A DNA stretch of 64,000 bases from Litoditis marina (taxonomy: Eukaryota; Nematoda; Chromadorea; Rhabditida; Rhabditidae), in contig OZ038437.1 in assembly GCA_964036275.1 (NCBI GenBank), forward strand, positions 14,354,090 through 14,418,089, given 5' to 3'. The translations under genes and the position numbers were made by a program. Below the pieces are notes generated by a model. That model saw nothing but the letters and a program-made list of their open reading frames with translations, did not search any database and was not told where the DNA came from. Position 1 is the stretch's first letter. Each line of letters starts with the position of its first letter. Below, piece by piece: positions 10,870 through 22,109 of this stretch.

Positions 10870-11840
10870 GAAACAACCAACAAAAAGCAACATTATCATT
10901 CGCAACTAATCGGACCAATCGACCAATCGGACGATCTTTCATTTTTGTGATATTTTCAGATGTTTCGGAGAATTCGTGAGTGAAACAGACAAAATCCATG
11001 AAGCAGCCACCTGCAGACTGGGATTGTAAATAAATGTAATATATATTGTACATTCTGAATCATGTAAATAAACTGTATTCCAAGTGAATTTGTAGTACTA
11101 TTCTATAACTAAATGTAGTGTTTATTATACATTTCAAACATTGTACATCAACTCTGTATTCCACGTGAACTAGTTGTCATATTATAAATAAAGTGTAGAA
11201 AACTGATAAAAAACAAACAAAGACGACTTCACCATGAAACCAGCTGTCTGTTTGAATGATTTTCAAGTCCAGCCATCTCTGATTCCTCCATCTCTTAACA
11301 CTTGTCTCGTCGCCTATCATTGTCTGCGCCCTCTTTCCTCTCATCCCGTCCGTCAGCCCGTACTAAATACGGCGCACCGCGGGACGCCCTTCCTCCATTT
11401 CCATCATTCGTTGGTTATAACCCAGTATCACAAGGTACTTAGGAGAAAACCATCGAAAGATGTGTTTTAACCTAATTTTTGGACAGCTCGCTCGGGGTAT
11501 CCGGGTGGGCGATAAAGTAGAAACTATGAAGAGGGGTAGTTGAGTTTATAGTCACTTAGAATTGTGTAAACGTGAAAATACATCAGAACACGAGAAACTA
11601 AACAGTTCTCTACGGTAGGTTTCACTAGTTAACGTGGAACTTCATAACAAATTACACCAAACTCCATAACAAATTACACCAAACAGTTTTCGTGAAACGA
11701 CGGCCATACCACAACATTTGATCTCAACAAAACTGATTAAAGTGAATTAAATAAGCAAAAATAGGTGAAATCAAATCAAGTTAATTAGGATGAAATATTA
11801 AACAAATGATTAAAAAAATTAAAAGTAATAAATTTTCAAG
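10870..11840. other. Gene-free AT-rich stretch
   Basis: AT-rich DNA with several AATAAA-like words (about 11045-11200) but no supported exon. The short open frame at 11234-11470 has no domain, no splice context and no family resemblance. Confidence 0.45.
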
Positions 11841-14770
11841 ATTTTTTCAAGATTTATTAGATCACTTCAAATCGTTGCGAAATGGTGTTCCTTGACTGCC
11901 CTCCAGATATCTTTATCTCTGCATACTCGGAATATCTCTTCGCCACGGATATTGGGTGGCCGGACTCGGCCTCTTCTCACGGTTCGGTTATAACTCCGAA
12001 CTGCCTCGACAAGTTCATCACGCCAACGGACCATTGGACGGCCACGCACCCGCTCTCGATCAAACGGGCGCCACTCGGAAACGATCAGGGACCAACGACT
12101 CTTCGACATATGGGCAAGCCTGGAAGCAAAATTGAATTTATGTTTTGTAGCTTCCTGAGCTACATCCGACAACCGAGTAATTCCGCGGATAACGGTACTT
12201 GGGCGGTGGTCCTGGACATGGACATTCAGCATGGCACGTTCCATCTTTCTTTGAACTACGCGGAGTCTTTCCATAGACGACTTCGACAAAGACCAGGATT
12301 CACAGCCGTAGATCAAACGTGGTAGAATGGTAGTGTTGAACAACTTCCGCTTCATGCTCATCGGGAACGATTTTGCCTTCAGGATATTTCGGTAGGTATT
12401 AAACCCTGCCCACGCGGAGGAAATTCTTCGGTTGATTTCTTTTGTCCAGTCTCCTCCGATGGATATGTTTGCACCGAGATACTTCACATCTGATTTTGGC
12501 GGGATTTCACAACCTTGGAACTTCAATGGAGTGGCTTCGTTCTGGTTGTTCATGTATTCTGACTTCTTCGGATTTATTTTCAGACCAACTTTGTCACAGG
12601 CAGTGGAAAACTTCTCCATCATTGTTTTGAGGCTGGCTCTGTTTTTGGCGAACAGTAAGCAGTCATCGGCAAACAAAATGTGGGTTAGTTGTTGACCATT
12701 GATACGGATTCCAGTCCCTGACCAGTCCACTTTGCGAAGAGCGCTGTCTAACACCATGGTGAACAATCGAGGTGATATCACGTCTCCTTGTCGAACGCCT
12801 CTTTTGATATCAACTTCTATCTTCTTTCCATTGACTTCTATGGTACTGACAGCAGAGGCATAAATGTTTTGGAGAACTTCGATCAGCTGAGGATGGGCGC
12901 CAATTTCCTCCAAGGATGACCATATTGAGCAGTGTTCGATGCTGTCGAAAGCTTTGGCAAGATCCACAAAGCAAAGATACAAGGGCATTTCGTATTCTCT
13001 GGACTTCTCGATCATTTGGCGTACTACGTGCAGGTTGTCGGCGGTTCCATAATGTCTTCGAAACCCCATCTGTTCTTCTGAAATGTTCTGCTCCATGAGT
13101 GGCTCCAATCGGTTCAGGATACATCGGGACAGCACTTTGTACAAAGTGTTTAGCAACGAAATCGGTCTGTAGTTGGCTATGTCCGCAACATCTCCCTTTT
13201 TGTAAAGGAGGATAGTTTTCGAGATCATCATATTTGCTGGGAGAAGCCCGTTCATCAAAACATCGTTGAACATCCTGGTAACATCTTTGACAATGATTGT
13301 GCTCGACCATCTGAGTGCTTCTGGCGGAACTTTGTCAGTGCCAGGTGATGATCCCGCGGTTGTTTGTCGGATCGCGAGAAGAACTTCGCTCTCGAGAAAA
13401 AGAGGAAGTGGTTCGGAGGGAGGCGTGATGTTGACCGTAGTTTGATTGGTAGTTCCATACAGCTTGCCATAAAACTGTTTGACGACATCCGATATTCCAG
13501 AGGAGTCATTTTTCAGGAGACCGTCAGCACCTCTCAAGTGGACAAAGTGATTTCGATTTCCGTTACCATCCTTCATGACACTTTTCAGGCTCATTCCTTT
13601 ATCGAGGGCTCGCTTCAGGCGAACTTTGCGTCTCAATCTGACGTCATCTTTACGGCTGCATCGGGCTGCTTTGCTTGCGATTACGAACTGAATTCTTCCA
13701 GCAGGAGTTTGATCGGTTTGTAAGGCACGTCTTCGACCCATCAGGTCCATGGTCTTTTTGGAGATGAAAGGTTCAGGTATTGTACGACACGTGGCAATCT
13801 CATAGGATGTTAATAGACGGGTACGGAGATGTTCGTATAACTGATTTGTGCTCATTGTGTTGGTTGCTGCGTCCTCCTCAGCGGACATGCCGTATTTGAA
13901 AAGAGCCTGGCTGACTGTTCTGTTCTTTTTCCTCTCCGTCTGTTTTCTTTTCTGTTTTCCTATGCGAACGGTGGCACGAATGAGACGGTGGTCACTGTCG
14001 TAATCAAATTGATTTATCACGTCGACGTTTCTTACATTCATCGTTGGTCGAGAGAGAAAAAAGTCGATCTGGTTGAACGTGAATCCATTCGGTGAACGCC
14101 ACGTCCACAAACGCGGTTTTCGTTTTTCGAAAAACGAGTTCCAAGATCGGTAGTTGTTGGTTTCCATCCAATCAAGAAGAATTTGCCCGCGATCGTTTCT
14201 CATATTTGGGCCGTACCTTCCTATTGCATTTTCTTGATTTGTGCGTCTTCCCAATTTTGCGTTGAAATCCCCTCCTACGAATGGTATAATGTTCCCGGAA
14301 CAACTAGTTATTACTTTGTTGAGATCAGACAGGAAAGCATTATATTCAACATCCGAGGAGGCTGTTGTAGGAGCATAGCAGGAAATGAAGCGCAATGTGA
14401 AAGACCGACATTTGACATCCAAATACGACAGTCTTGAAGTAACAGGGTAGAATCCGATGATATTAGTTGCGAAGTTACTATGAACTAGGAATCCAGTACC
14501 GTGGATACTATTCTCGGAAAAATAGTATAAAACTTCACCGTCTGGCTGTGTTTCCACCACAGTATCCTTCCTCTTCACTTCTTGTAGAGCAACAATGTCC
14601 CAATGAATCTTCTTCAATCCCATGAGCATGAGCTTCATCTTGGCGACCTGTCCCAATCCACGACAGTTCAGAGAGCAGAGACTTAGGCAGTCTGATAGGG
14701 GATTTAGAGCCATGGTTCCCCTATCCAGCTTGGCTCGAGAAACTCAAATGAATTCGTCGGGAGGGGAATG
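11840..14770 (-). mobile_element. RTE-clade non-LTR retrotransposon (LINE)
   Basis: Element around the intact 948-aa ORF. RTE elements have one large ORF, short UTRs and no LTRs, which fits. The outer borders are approximate: AT-rich sequence lies on both sides and I could not identify a convincing target duplication. Confidence 0.7.
11867..14713 (-). CDS. RTE-type endonuclease/reverse transcriptase
   Basis: A 948-residue single-exon protein that copies its own RNA into chromosomal DNA by target-primed reverse transcription. An APE-type endonuclease occupies roughly residues 10-245: catalytic E45 in LQEVKR, D149 in GGDFNAK and the SDHR motif at 240-243. The reverse transcriptase spans about 440-740: NYRPISLLN at 514-522, the first catalytic aspartate in FVDLAKAFD (582-590), RQGDVISP at 641-648 and the active-site box FADD at 681-684. 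The C-terminal part contains GRPMVRWRDEL, typical of RTE-1-like proteins in nematodes. Length fits the clade (about 950-1050 aa). No stop or frameshift is present, so this copy may be young and possibly competent. It lies between repeat DNA and a chemoreceptor gene and has no functional link with either. Confidence 0.93.
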   Translation of the reverse strand: MALNPLSDCLSLCSLNCRGLGQVAKMKLMLMGLKKIHWDIVALQEVKRKDTVVETQPDGEVLYYFSENSIHGTGFLVHSNFATNIIGFYPVTSRLSYLDVKCRSFTLRFISCYAPTTASSDVEYNAFLSDLNKVITSCSGNIIPFVGGDFNAKLGRRTNQENAIGRYGPNMRNDRGQILLDWMETNNYRSWNSFFEKRKPRLWTWRSPNGFTFNQIDFFLSRPTMNVRNVDVINQFDYDSDHRLIRATVRIGKQKRKQTERKKNRTVSQALFKYGMSAEEDAATNTMSTNQLYEHLRTRLLTSYEIATCRTIPEPFISKKTMDLMGRRRALQTDQTPAGRIQFVIASKAARCSRKDDVRLRRKVRLKRALDKGMSLKSVMKDGNGNRNHFVHLRGADGLLKNDSSGISDVVKQFYGKLYGTTNQTTVNITPPSEPLPLFLESEVLLAIRQTTAGSSPGTDKVPPEALRWSSTIIVKDVTRMFNDVLMNGLLPANMMISKTILLYKKGDVADIANYRPISLLNTLYKVLSRCILNRLEPLMEQNISEEQMGFRRHYGTADNLHVVRQMIEKSREYEMPLYLCFVDLAKAFDSIEHCSIWSSLEEIGAHPQLIEVLQNIYASAVSTIEVNGKKIEVDIKRGVRQGDVISPRLFTMVLDSALRKVDWSGTGIRINGQQLTHILFADDCLLFAKNRASLKTMMEKFSTACDKVGLKINPKKSEYMNNQNEATPLKFQGCEIPPKSDVKYLGANISIGGDWTKEINRRISSAWAGFNTYRNILKAKSFPMSMKRKLFNTTILPRLIYGCESWSLSKSSMERLRVVQRKMERAMLNVHVQDHRPSTVIRGITRLSDVAQEATKHKFNFASRLAHMSKSRWSLIVSEWRPFDRERVRGRPMVRWRDELVEAVRSYNRTVRRGRVRPPNIRGEEIFRVCRDKDIWRAVKEHHFATI

Positions 14771-15894
14771 AGAACAGACCGCACGCCACGACGAATGAAA
14801 TGAGAATGTACTATACTATCTATGAAATTAATATTAACTAATTAAAAAGGTAAATGGAACTTAATTTACTTTTTTTTCAGAAAATAGACGTAAATTTTAC
14901 TTTACCACCGAACAGAAGTTGTGCCCGATGTTAGTTCTCGTGTGACGATAATATGCTCTGGCTAGAAATGAAAAAAGTTCTGTAAACCATCTTTATAAAT
15001 GATCCCAGATTGCTGTTTCATTGCTCTTCACTATTTTTACATCTGTTGCACAGGTGATTTCTGAGAACCTTCGAAATAAGTTTGGTAAGCAAGCTGTGAC
15101 GGTCGCTGTAAGAAATACGCCCCAATTGCTCCATCATTCATTATGCTGTGTTTGTAGTTTGAACTATGTGCATTCAAAAAAAAGATTTTAGCTGTGACTC
15201 CGATCAAACTGGAAGTAAACTGAATAGTCACGTAAAGTTAGCATTCTAATGAGAAATCGGGCAATAGTCATTGCAGATCTCTGACTTCTGCTGTGTTTTT
15301 TTTGTTTTTTTTTGTTTTACATGACTGTGTCATTGACTAACAGTATAACTTCCGTTTTTCTAGCGAATAAATGTTTATAATCTAAATTAGAAACGATACC
15401 ATACCATTAAGTGTAGTCACATGCATGTGAAGTAGTAGTTACATTATTGCAAAAACGGCTCGGGTACATATCATAAACTATGGGCGATTAGATTAAATAC
15501 GGCGTGGAAAACATTCAAGTGAAATTGTAACAAACGGAAGTTTTTCACGATTCGCGCTTGAATTCATTACATATTCGTTCGATTACCAAAGAAAGTTGCC
15601 AGAAGCCTGGGTCTATCCAAAGGTTTCCTGACACAGTCAGTTGTTTCGTTCTCACGTGGTTGTCGTTTGATTCCGATACGCTTTAGATGAGCTGCCAATA
15701 TTGTTATGTATTCCTATATCGAAAATACAACGTCAATAGATTGAAAACGTAGTGGAAAACACTCGAGTGAACTCATAAGTTCTCGTCCGTGATCATATAA
15801 GACAGCGTTTATAGGGTAATTCTAGACAAATCAGTTTTTCAGTTCTCCTTTCTCTGTAGTTTGATACCCAACGTTTTGAACAAACTGTCATTAT
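14771..15894. other. Gene-free stretch
   Basis: Low-complexity and repeat-like sequence. A CAAACTACA-type element fragment is seen near 15850. No exon with acceptable splice sites and coding character was found. Confidence 0.45.
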
Positions 15895-16095
15895 TATAGG
15901 GTTTGTCAAACCGTTGTGGACACCGTACCATCGATTTTGTATGGGACGAGGTTTGGCGAGCGGCCAGTTCGTCTGCGTATCATTGATCTACACACTCTCT
16001 CAACTGCTGGCAGATAATCAACGACCGCTCGCCCCGCATCGCTCAATCAATTGAACCCTCTGCTGTCTTTATGAGGAAAATGGCGACTATATGAT
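15895..16095 (+). repeat. Dispersed repeat, copy 1 of 2
   Basis: TTTGTCAAACCGTTGTGGAC through CTGCTGTCTTTATGAGGAAA is repeated with few differences at 37991-38175. The shared block includes GTCTGCGTATCATTGATCTA and CAACGACCGC. Class unknown. Confidence 0.7.
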
Positions 16096-16441
16096 GTATT
16101 CGCATATCAAAATACAGCTTCAACAGATTTACCACGGAGTACCTGGAAAATATTCAAGTATACTTATTACTTACGAAAGTTTTCGACGAATCGCGCCAGA
16201 ATTCATTACGCTGTTCATGGTCATACAAAAAGCTTTTACAGGGTAATTCTGGACAAATCAGCGTATAATACTGACCGTTGTTTAGTTCTGCTGTGTTTAT
16301 AGTTTGATCCAGTCGCGTATTAGATACTGTAGCGTACTCACAGTATGAACTTGAACTACCTGAGAGTTTGTTCACGAAAAGAGAAATCCAGACTTTCCCC
16401 TATCCTTTTTGCCATCAAATTGTTTGTACTTTCATTCGAAA

Positions 16442-16716
16442 TGTCAATTGGGTACTGTAGAAGTGCATGCAGGAATAAAACATACCCCATTAATCTTTGC
16501 AAAGAATAGAAAATTGTATGGTTGCTGAACCCTAGAGCAAGAATCAATGCAAGTCACGAGTTGTTCTAGTAAAGCTGTAAAGGTGGCGCGTAATTGATAC
16601 TTTGGAAGACATTTAGTAGATTTATAAATTAGAATCAGTTTTTGCAAGACGCGAAATTGCAGCTGCGCTGCAGCCCATTTCTTGAAATGAGAACGGCAGA
16701 TTACGTATACAGATCT
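16442..16716 (+). repeat. 275-bp direct duplication, copy 1
   Basis: TCAATTGGGTACTGTAGAAG through TTGAAATGAGAACGGCAGAT, repeated in the same orientation at 16862-17136 with only scattered base changes. The open frame readable on the minus strand in both copies (for example KSTKCLPKYQLRAT) has no recognised domain and I do not call it a gene. Confidence 0.85.
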
Positions 16717-16861
16717 GGTCATTTATACGTGCCCTCATGCATTACCGATTTCCACTCGTTGTTTTGCGATAAAAATTCATATAAAACATCGTTTTTCGAG
16801 AAAGGTTAGGAAAAGAACATAGTTCGGCTGTTCATACTGTAGAACTTCACGTTGGAATGAT

Positions 16862-17136
16862 GTCAATTGGGTACTGTAGAAGTGCATGCAGAAATAAAAC
16901 ATACTACATTAATCTTTGCAAAGAATGGAAAATTGTATGGTTGTTGAACCCCAGAGCAAGAATCAATGCAAGTCACGAGTTGTTCTAGTAAAGCTGTAAA
17001 GGTGGCGCGTAATTGATACTTTGGAAGACATTTAGTAGATTTATAAATTAGAATCAGTTTTTGCAAGACGCAAAATTGCAGCTGCGTCACAGCCCATTTC
17101 TTGAAATGAGAACTGCAGATTACGTATTTAGATCTT
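16862..17136 (+). repeat. 275-bp direct duplication, copy 2
   Basis: Partner of 16442-16716, about 420 bp downstream in direct orientation. The intervening 145 bp are not duplicated. Confidence 0.85.
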
Positions 17137-17279
17137 GTCAATCCTACATGTACTTCTACAGTAAAAATGTTCACTTCCAACCAAATATTTTCTGTATATT
17201 GTAATGGAACACAGACTAGGATGGAAAGTTTTCACTGCGTTTGCCTTCTCTTTTATGGACAACGTTTGCCTGTTTCAAT

Positions 17280-17505
17280 AGAACTGTATAGTCTTTCCCA
17301 TTCCTACTGAGACTCCTACAGTAGGACTACGAAACTTGAAGTTACGCCAATATTATCAGAATGGTTAACAATTTTCAACTCAGGTTATGATAACCTGTTA
17401 CAAAGAGTATTTCAATATATTTTTCGACAAAGTTGGAGTTTGCGTTATAAAAGCGCCATTGTAAAACGCAAAAGTGTACTGTAGGAGTCTCAGTAAGAAT
17501 GGTGT
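17280..17505. repeat. MITE with GAGACTCCTACAGT ends, copy 1
   Basis: Inverted ends CCATTCCTACTGAGACTCC and ACTGTAGGAGTCTCAGTAAG. Same family at 48896-49135 and a diverged one at 38546-38790. Confidence 0.65.
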
Positions 17506-17560
17506 TGACTAGATAATGATACTGTAACTCAATTTTTCGTGCGTATAGTTGGGGTTTACG

Positions 17561-20500
17561 ATGAAAATGTTGATGTACTCACGAATATCTTCAGCGTATC
17601 CAGTTAGAACAATGTCGTTTTTGGAGACATTTCCGCTGATCTACGGCACTATTTCCATAATTATTCACATTTTCTGTGTTTTTGTCGTTCTCACGAAATC
17701 TCCTCCCTCTTTTCTCAACACGAAATGGATGCTTCTCTCACTTGTGGTCAGTTTTGAGGAAAAATATTTCATAAGGTAACGTAGCGAAGTTTGGTGAAAA
17801 GCTCACTATTAAGCTGTACGATCTGGTCCTCACTGAGGTGATCACCTACATTTTGCCTAATCATTGCAAGTTGCCTGCACAGAGTACGCATGCTAGAAGA
17901 TCCCGGCACCTCCATCTCATCCTGCGTCTCTTGCTCTGCCTTACTATTTCTCGTCTCTTACATCCCGGCGGGATGTAAGAGCAGAGAAATAGCGTATGTT
18001 TGAGGAGACGCAGGACGGGATGAAGGTGCTCAGATCTAGCTCACCAGTTGCATGACTTTCCTACGATACAAAAAGTTGTATGGGTTGGTTGGCTCTTCTC
18101 AGAACAGGGTTTAGAGTACGGTGTATCTCTATTCAGCTGTGTTTGTAGTTTGGACCCATTGTAATCCACGCCACGCGACAAGTTTTGCCGCGCGGCGCGG
18201 CGAAAGCTGTCGGGCAAAGTTCAGAAGTTTGCTCTATAACTCCGAAATTACCGTGTTCTTAGGGATATAAGTTACATATTCGTAATCTCCGTATTCGATT
18301 CCAAATATGAAATTTTCCTACTAGTCCTCCTTTAAAGCGGGTGGGTAAAGCCGGTTGAAATCAGAATCATCATTTATACCATTGGAGAGGATTCTATTTT
18401 CCAGTCTAGCGGAATATATTTCGATTTGATGATAGATCTCTTGGTGAAACCGATGCAACTTCGGGCGTTTGGCTTCAAAATGATTGGATTTCTTGGACAA
18501 TGGTTTCCCTCCAAGGGAGACTGGTTTTGTGTAAGAAACTTTATTCATTTACATATTTCTTCATTTAATGTTCTACTCTCACTTTCTGAAACGCTTACTC
18601 TCCTTATCTTACCCGAAGAGAGGATCTATACTAACATTCTTATTGAAACTCGAAATTTCTTATTGAAACTCGAAATTTCTTGTTGAAATTATGAACGTTA
18701 TGCAGTCGACCAATTCCAGCATTAATTACTTGAATTGGTTCCGTTCCACCCAAATTTGGTTCGGCTCCAAAACAAACAAACTGCTTCTTGAAGAATCAGC
18801 TCGATTCTGGTTCGGAAAGAAGTTCACCCGGTTCTCCCCCATTCAGGGACTGGGTCTCCATGCCTGCCTTCTCATTGGATATTCCATTTCCTACAACTTT
18901 GTCTATCGCGAATACTCGCTGCGACAAGTTATGGACCGGAAGAAAAGCTCCAAAAACTACGGAATCGCGTATTTTGTTGTTTCTCAAGTCGTTTGTAACG
19001 GAACGGGCTTGTTGGCAGTGTTTCTATCGATTGATGACGTGGAAATGAGAGATCAACTGACGAAGAGGGTAAGGTTTGAAACCCAATGTTTTTACAGCAA
19101 GGGACCGAAACATCCGCTGTTGCTTGATAATACTCGATACACGTTCTGATTAACGAGAGTTCGACGAAAGAGCAACGTGATCAAACTACAAATTATTTGT
19201 ATTAGATAAACCTATATTGATTGGGAAACAGCGACTCGTGTATTATACTGGTCTCAGACACAATTGTTCCGCTCATACCCGTGCCATAAATGTATCTGGC
19301 GGCGTAGCAATCCCTCGAAAATCTCATGAAATACCTCATGAGCTATTCGTATGAGCTTCTCACGAGATTCCATTGATTGCTATGCTAAAACAGGGATTGC
19401 TACGCCGCCTGGTAACATTGCGTGACGTTGTCTGAATGACAACCTCGGGTGCGAATAAGGCTCTCAATCCATAGGCGCCGAGATTTATCTGAATTTTCCC
19501 TGCTCTGTTTGTAGTCTGATCTCACTGGTTGTCGATCGAGATTCTTGAAGTGAAGCGTGTATCGAGATCAAACTACAAAAATAATTTGGTATTTTCCTAA
19601 AATGAAAATTCCAGTTAGGCGAGCCGATCCCCGTTTCCATAGCCATTTGGGGCATGGAAAACAACCAATCGGGTGAATATTATTGGCGCAGACTGGCACT
19701 TTATTCAATTGCGCTGGTTAATATGGTCGGCGTTTTTGGGCCAATCTACAAGTCTGTTCATTTTGTGAGTTTGTAATTCATCTGAAGCATTTTCCAAAAA
19801 GTCTTCTACTGATGAATTCCAAAAATTCCATTCATTTTGGCGGTGTGTGACGTGGTTCGAGTCAGTCAGTTCGAGTGAGGTTCGAGCGTCACTTAATTAC
19901 GACCGGATCAAACTACAAAAACATGAGAACAGTACAATGTTCCGTTTCACATGCGTGAGAGTTGAATTGCTATCAATCCTGGTATGAACAGGCAGGAGTT
20001 ACTTTTTGTGGTTTCAAAACAATAATCGATGAAAACTTCAGATCAACCTGATTCTGAAAAAACGACATAGAAATATTTCGGGAGCTGAAGCCCGGAGACA
20101 CAGAACAATTCTGCGAGCACTCATCTATCAGGTATACGTTGATCTGCACACACAGCAAAAGTTTCAACACTTACTGCCAGCGATACCAAACTATAAATAC
20201 CACAAAACAAAGCTGTATCTGTTCCGGCAGCTGCGCAACAATGAGCGATAAATTGAGACTCTATACAGCAGAAACTAGTGTATACTACAGTACTTGCAGC
20301 TCTTAGTGATCTCAGGTGAATACTGAAGACTCTACACAGCAGAAGCTAGTGTATACAGTACTTGCAGCTCTTAGTGATCTCAGGTAAATACTGAAGACTC
20401 TACACAGCAGAAACTAGTGTATACAGTACTTGCAGCTCTTAGTGATCTCAGGTGAATACTGATATGAGAGAAAGGGAAACCAAAAAAATCTTATTTCTCT

Positions 20501-21385
20501 CAATTGTTTTCATTTCAGAGTTTGATCCCCCTAGTTTTCTTTGTAACTCCATTGATTTCGAAGATGTTGGCGCCAATTTTCTCGTATTCAAACCAGGGTA
20601 AGAATCTTCCAAGCCATTACTGGTTCTAAATGAATCTTTCAAAAAACGCAGATGCACTATGTACAAACTAGTATAAAACTTTTGATAATATTACTACTAA
20701 GAGTTAAACTGACAAGATGATTACAAGTTATATCTATACGTTTCGCTCTTTGCAAGTCAAGTTACTATGAGTAAAACGTGAGACGGCCGCGACAATGTCG
20801 TTGCCGTCTCAGTTTTAACTGTTGTTTATCAGCCTGCGCCTCCTCAAAACATATGCTATTTTCATTAGTAAAATTTGTCATGAAACTCGTAAATTACGGT
20901 GTGCATCGCGTTCAAACTACAACGAAGATTTCAATTCCTTTAGGCTATGTAGGGTAGGTCACAAGAGTAGTATTAGAATTATTACTAAATATTAAATGAG
21001 CAATCAAGAAGTATAGAATAAAGTGATGTATTTGAAGTAGGACGATTATGTGCTCCAATCTCGGCGCGTCAGTCCATTAAACTGCAACTGAAGAATGTAT
21101 TGCAGTTTAAAGGACTGAAGCGTTGAGATTGGAGCACATGATCGTCATCCTTTAAAACTATATGTTTAGTAAATTAGTATAAATATATAATTTATATTCT
21201 CAGATCTCTCGTATCTGCTTTCTTCCGGCGGATTCGTATTGTATTCTATGTTTTCCATTCCGCATTCAATAGCGTTGATCTACTTTACAGTTCCCTATAG
21301 GAACTATATTCTACAATGTCTCGGGATGCGAAAAAACCAGACTGGAAACACCACTTTACCAACGATATCTGTTTCTGCATTTTGA
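17561..21385 (+). CDS. Seven-transmembrane chemoreceptor, str superfamily (Srh-like)
   Basis: Probable G-protein-coupled chemosensory receptor. By hand splicing the exons are 17561-17746, 18405-18530, 18706-19068, 19615-19764, 20042-20131, 20519-20597 and 21204-21385; all junctions keep frame and give 391 aa. Residues 24-44 form TM1, followed by TKSPPSFLNTKW, close to the KTP-x-x-x-x-x-KW pattern of Srh receptors. Later exons carry a TM3 block ending NFVYREYSL, an intracellular EARRHRTILRAL before TM6 (QSLIPLVFFVTPLI) and a C-terminal HSIALIYFTVPYRNYIL, where the PYR after TM7 is characteristic of this superfamily. Exon 3 starts in a dispersed repeat, making the TM2-TM3 loop unusually long (family proteins are about 330-350 aa). 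The first methionine could also be the one at residue 18. AATAAA follows at 21388. Subfamily (Srh versus Sri or Srd) is uncertain. Confidence 0.8.
17897..18048. repeat. Palindromic element in chemoreceptor intron 1
   Basis: GGCACCTCCATCTCATCCTG at the left faces the complement GACGGGATGAAGGTGCT at the right, with inner arms GCGTCTC/GAGACGC and TCTTACATCCCG/CGGGATGTAAGA. MITE-like hairpin. Confidence 0.65.
18691..18810 (+). repeat. Dispersed repeat overlapping chemoreceptor exon 3
   Basis: AACGTTATGCAGTCGACC, TAATTACTTGAATTGGTTCC and AAATTTGGTTCGG recur in the same order at about 38363-38480. The exon 3 acceptor (GCAG at 18705) is inside this repeat. Confidence 0.65.
19286..19406. repeat. Palindromic element in chemoreceptor intron 3
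   Basis: GGCGGCGTAGCAATCCCT at the left faces AGGGATTGCTACGCCGCC at the right, with a second inner palindrome around CTCATGAGCTATTCGTATGA. A hairpin MITE. Confidence 0.7.
20256..20463 (+). repeat. Three-copy 68-71-bp tandem repeat in an intron
   Basis: The unit starts AGACTCTACACAGCAGAA and contains CTTGCAGCTCTTAGTGATCT. It begins at 20256, 20327 and 20395. It lies in the intron between chemoreceptor exons 5 and 6. Confidence 0.85.
21031..21156. repeat. Palindromic TTAA MITE, copy 3
   Basis: AGTAGGACGATTATGTGCTC on the left and its complement with one change on the right, central TTTAAAGGAC hairpin. It lies in the last chemoreceptor intron; the end bases have diverged from TTAA on the left. 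Confidence 0.75.
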
Positions 21386-22080
21386 GAAATAAAATATTCA
21401 CAACAAAACGAAAGTTTTGAGACATTCGAATATCTCACTACAGAAAGTGCAGACTCTATCATCAACTAATGTATTCTAGTAAATATCAAACAGTACACGA
21501 CTAGTATATCTGGTAATTAAATACGTTTTTTTTCTCTCGGATGAGTTCAAAAAGTCACCCAGCATTTAAACCCAACGCAACGAACATGACACCCGTCGGC
21601 GGCCGTAAACTGAGTGGGTCGTTGGCTGATTCTCAGAGACCTGATTTTTTTTTTACTTTATAACTTTATATTTATTTTTAGTAGGCTTGTGTGTCTGTTT
21701 GTTAAGTTTTGTTCATCTGAATGTTCAAAACAATCAACTCTGGTCAAAATGTTCGAAATTAAGTGTGAAGTTGGTGGGATAAACCGTAAACAGACAAAGC
21801 GTCTTTTCTGTAATTTTTTTCCTATTCCTGTGAATTTAGTTGGATCGATAAGAGCGATAATATCGGAAATTATATTATTATATGCTCTTTTACGACGGTG
21901 ACTGCTTAGTTCTCAAAAGTAATCTGGATGCAATTGAAAAAGTAATCTGGATGAATTGCAATTCACCTTCACATTTTCTGAGAAGCAACCTGGTTTTTTT
22001 GGTCTGTTCGGTTGCATGCAACATGGTATCTTTTTTGATTCGCCTCCTTACTATCAGGACAATTTAATTACCCCTTTAAC

Positions 22081-22087
22081 TTTTCAG
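22081..22087 (+). promoter_or_regulatory. Probable 5' splice acceptor (trans-splice site) of unit A
   Basis: TTTTCAG followed by TACTTTCG, 22 nt before the ATG at 22110. Units B and C have the same arrangement with a near-identical following sequence. In nematodes such a site just before the start is normally where the spliced leader is joined, though a 5' UTR intron would look the same. Confidence 0.5.
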
Positions 22088-22109
22088 TACTTTCGATTGA
22101 ATTGCGAAG

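Noticed and set aside
12810..13310. 166-residue frame overlapping the LINE
   Set aside because: Alternative-frame shadow of the reverse transcriptase ORF; no domain.
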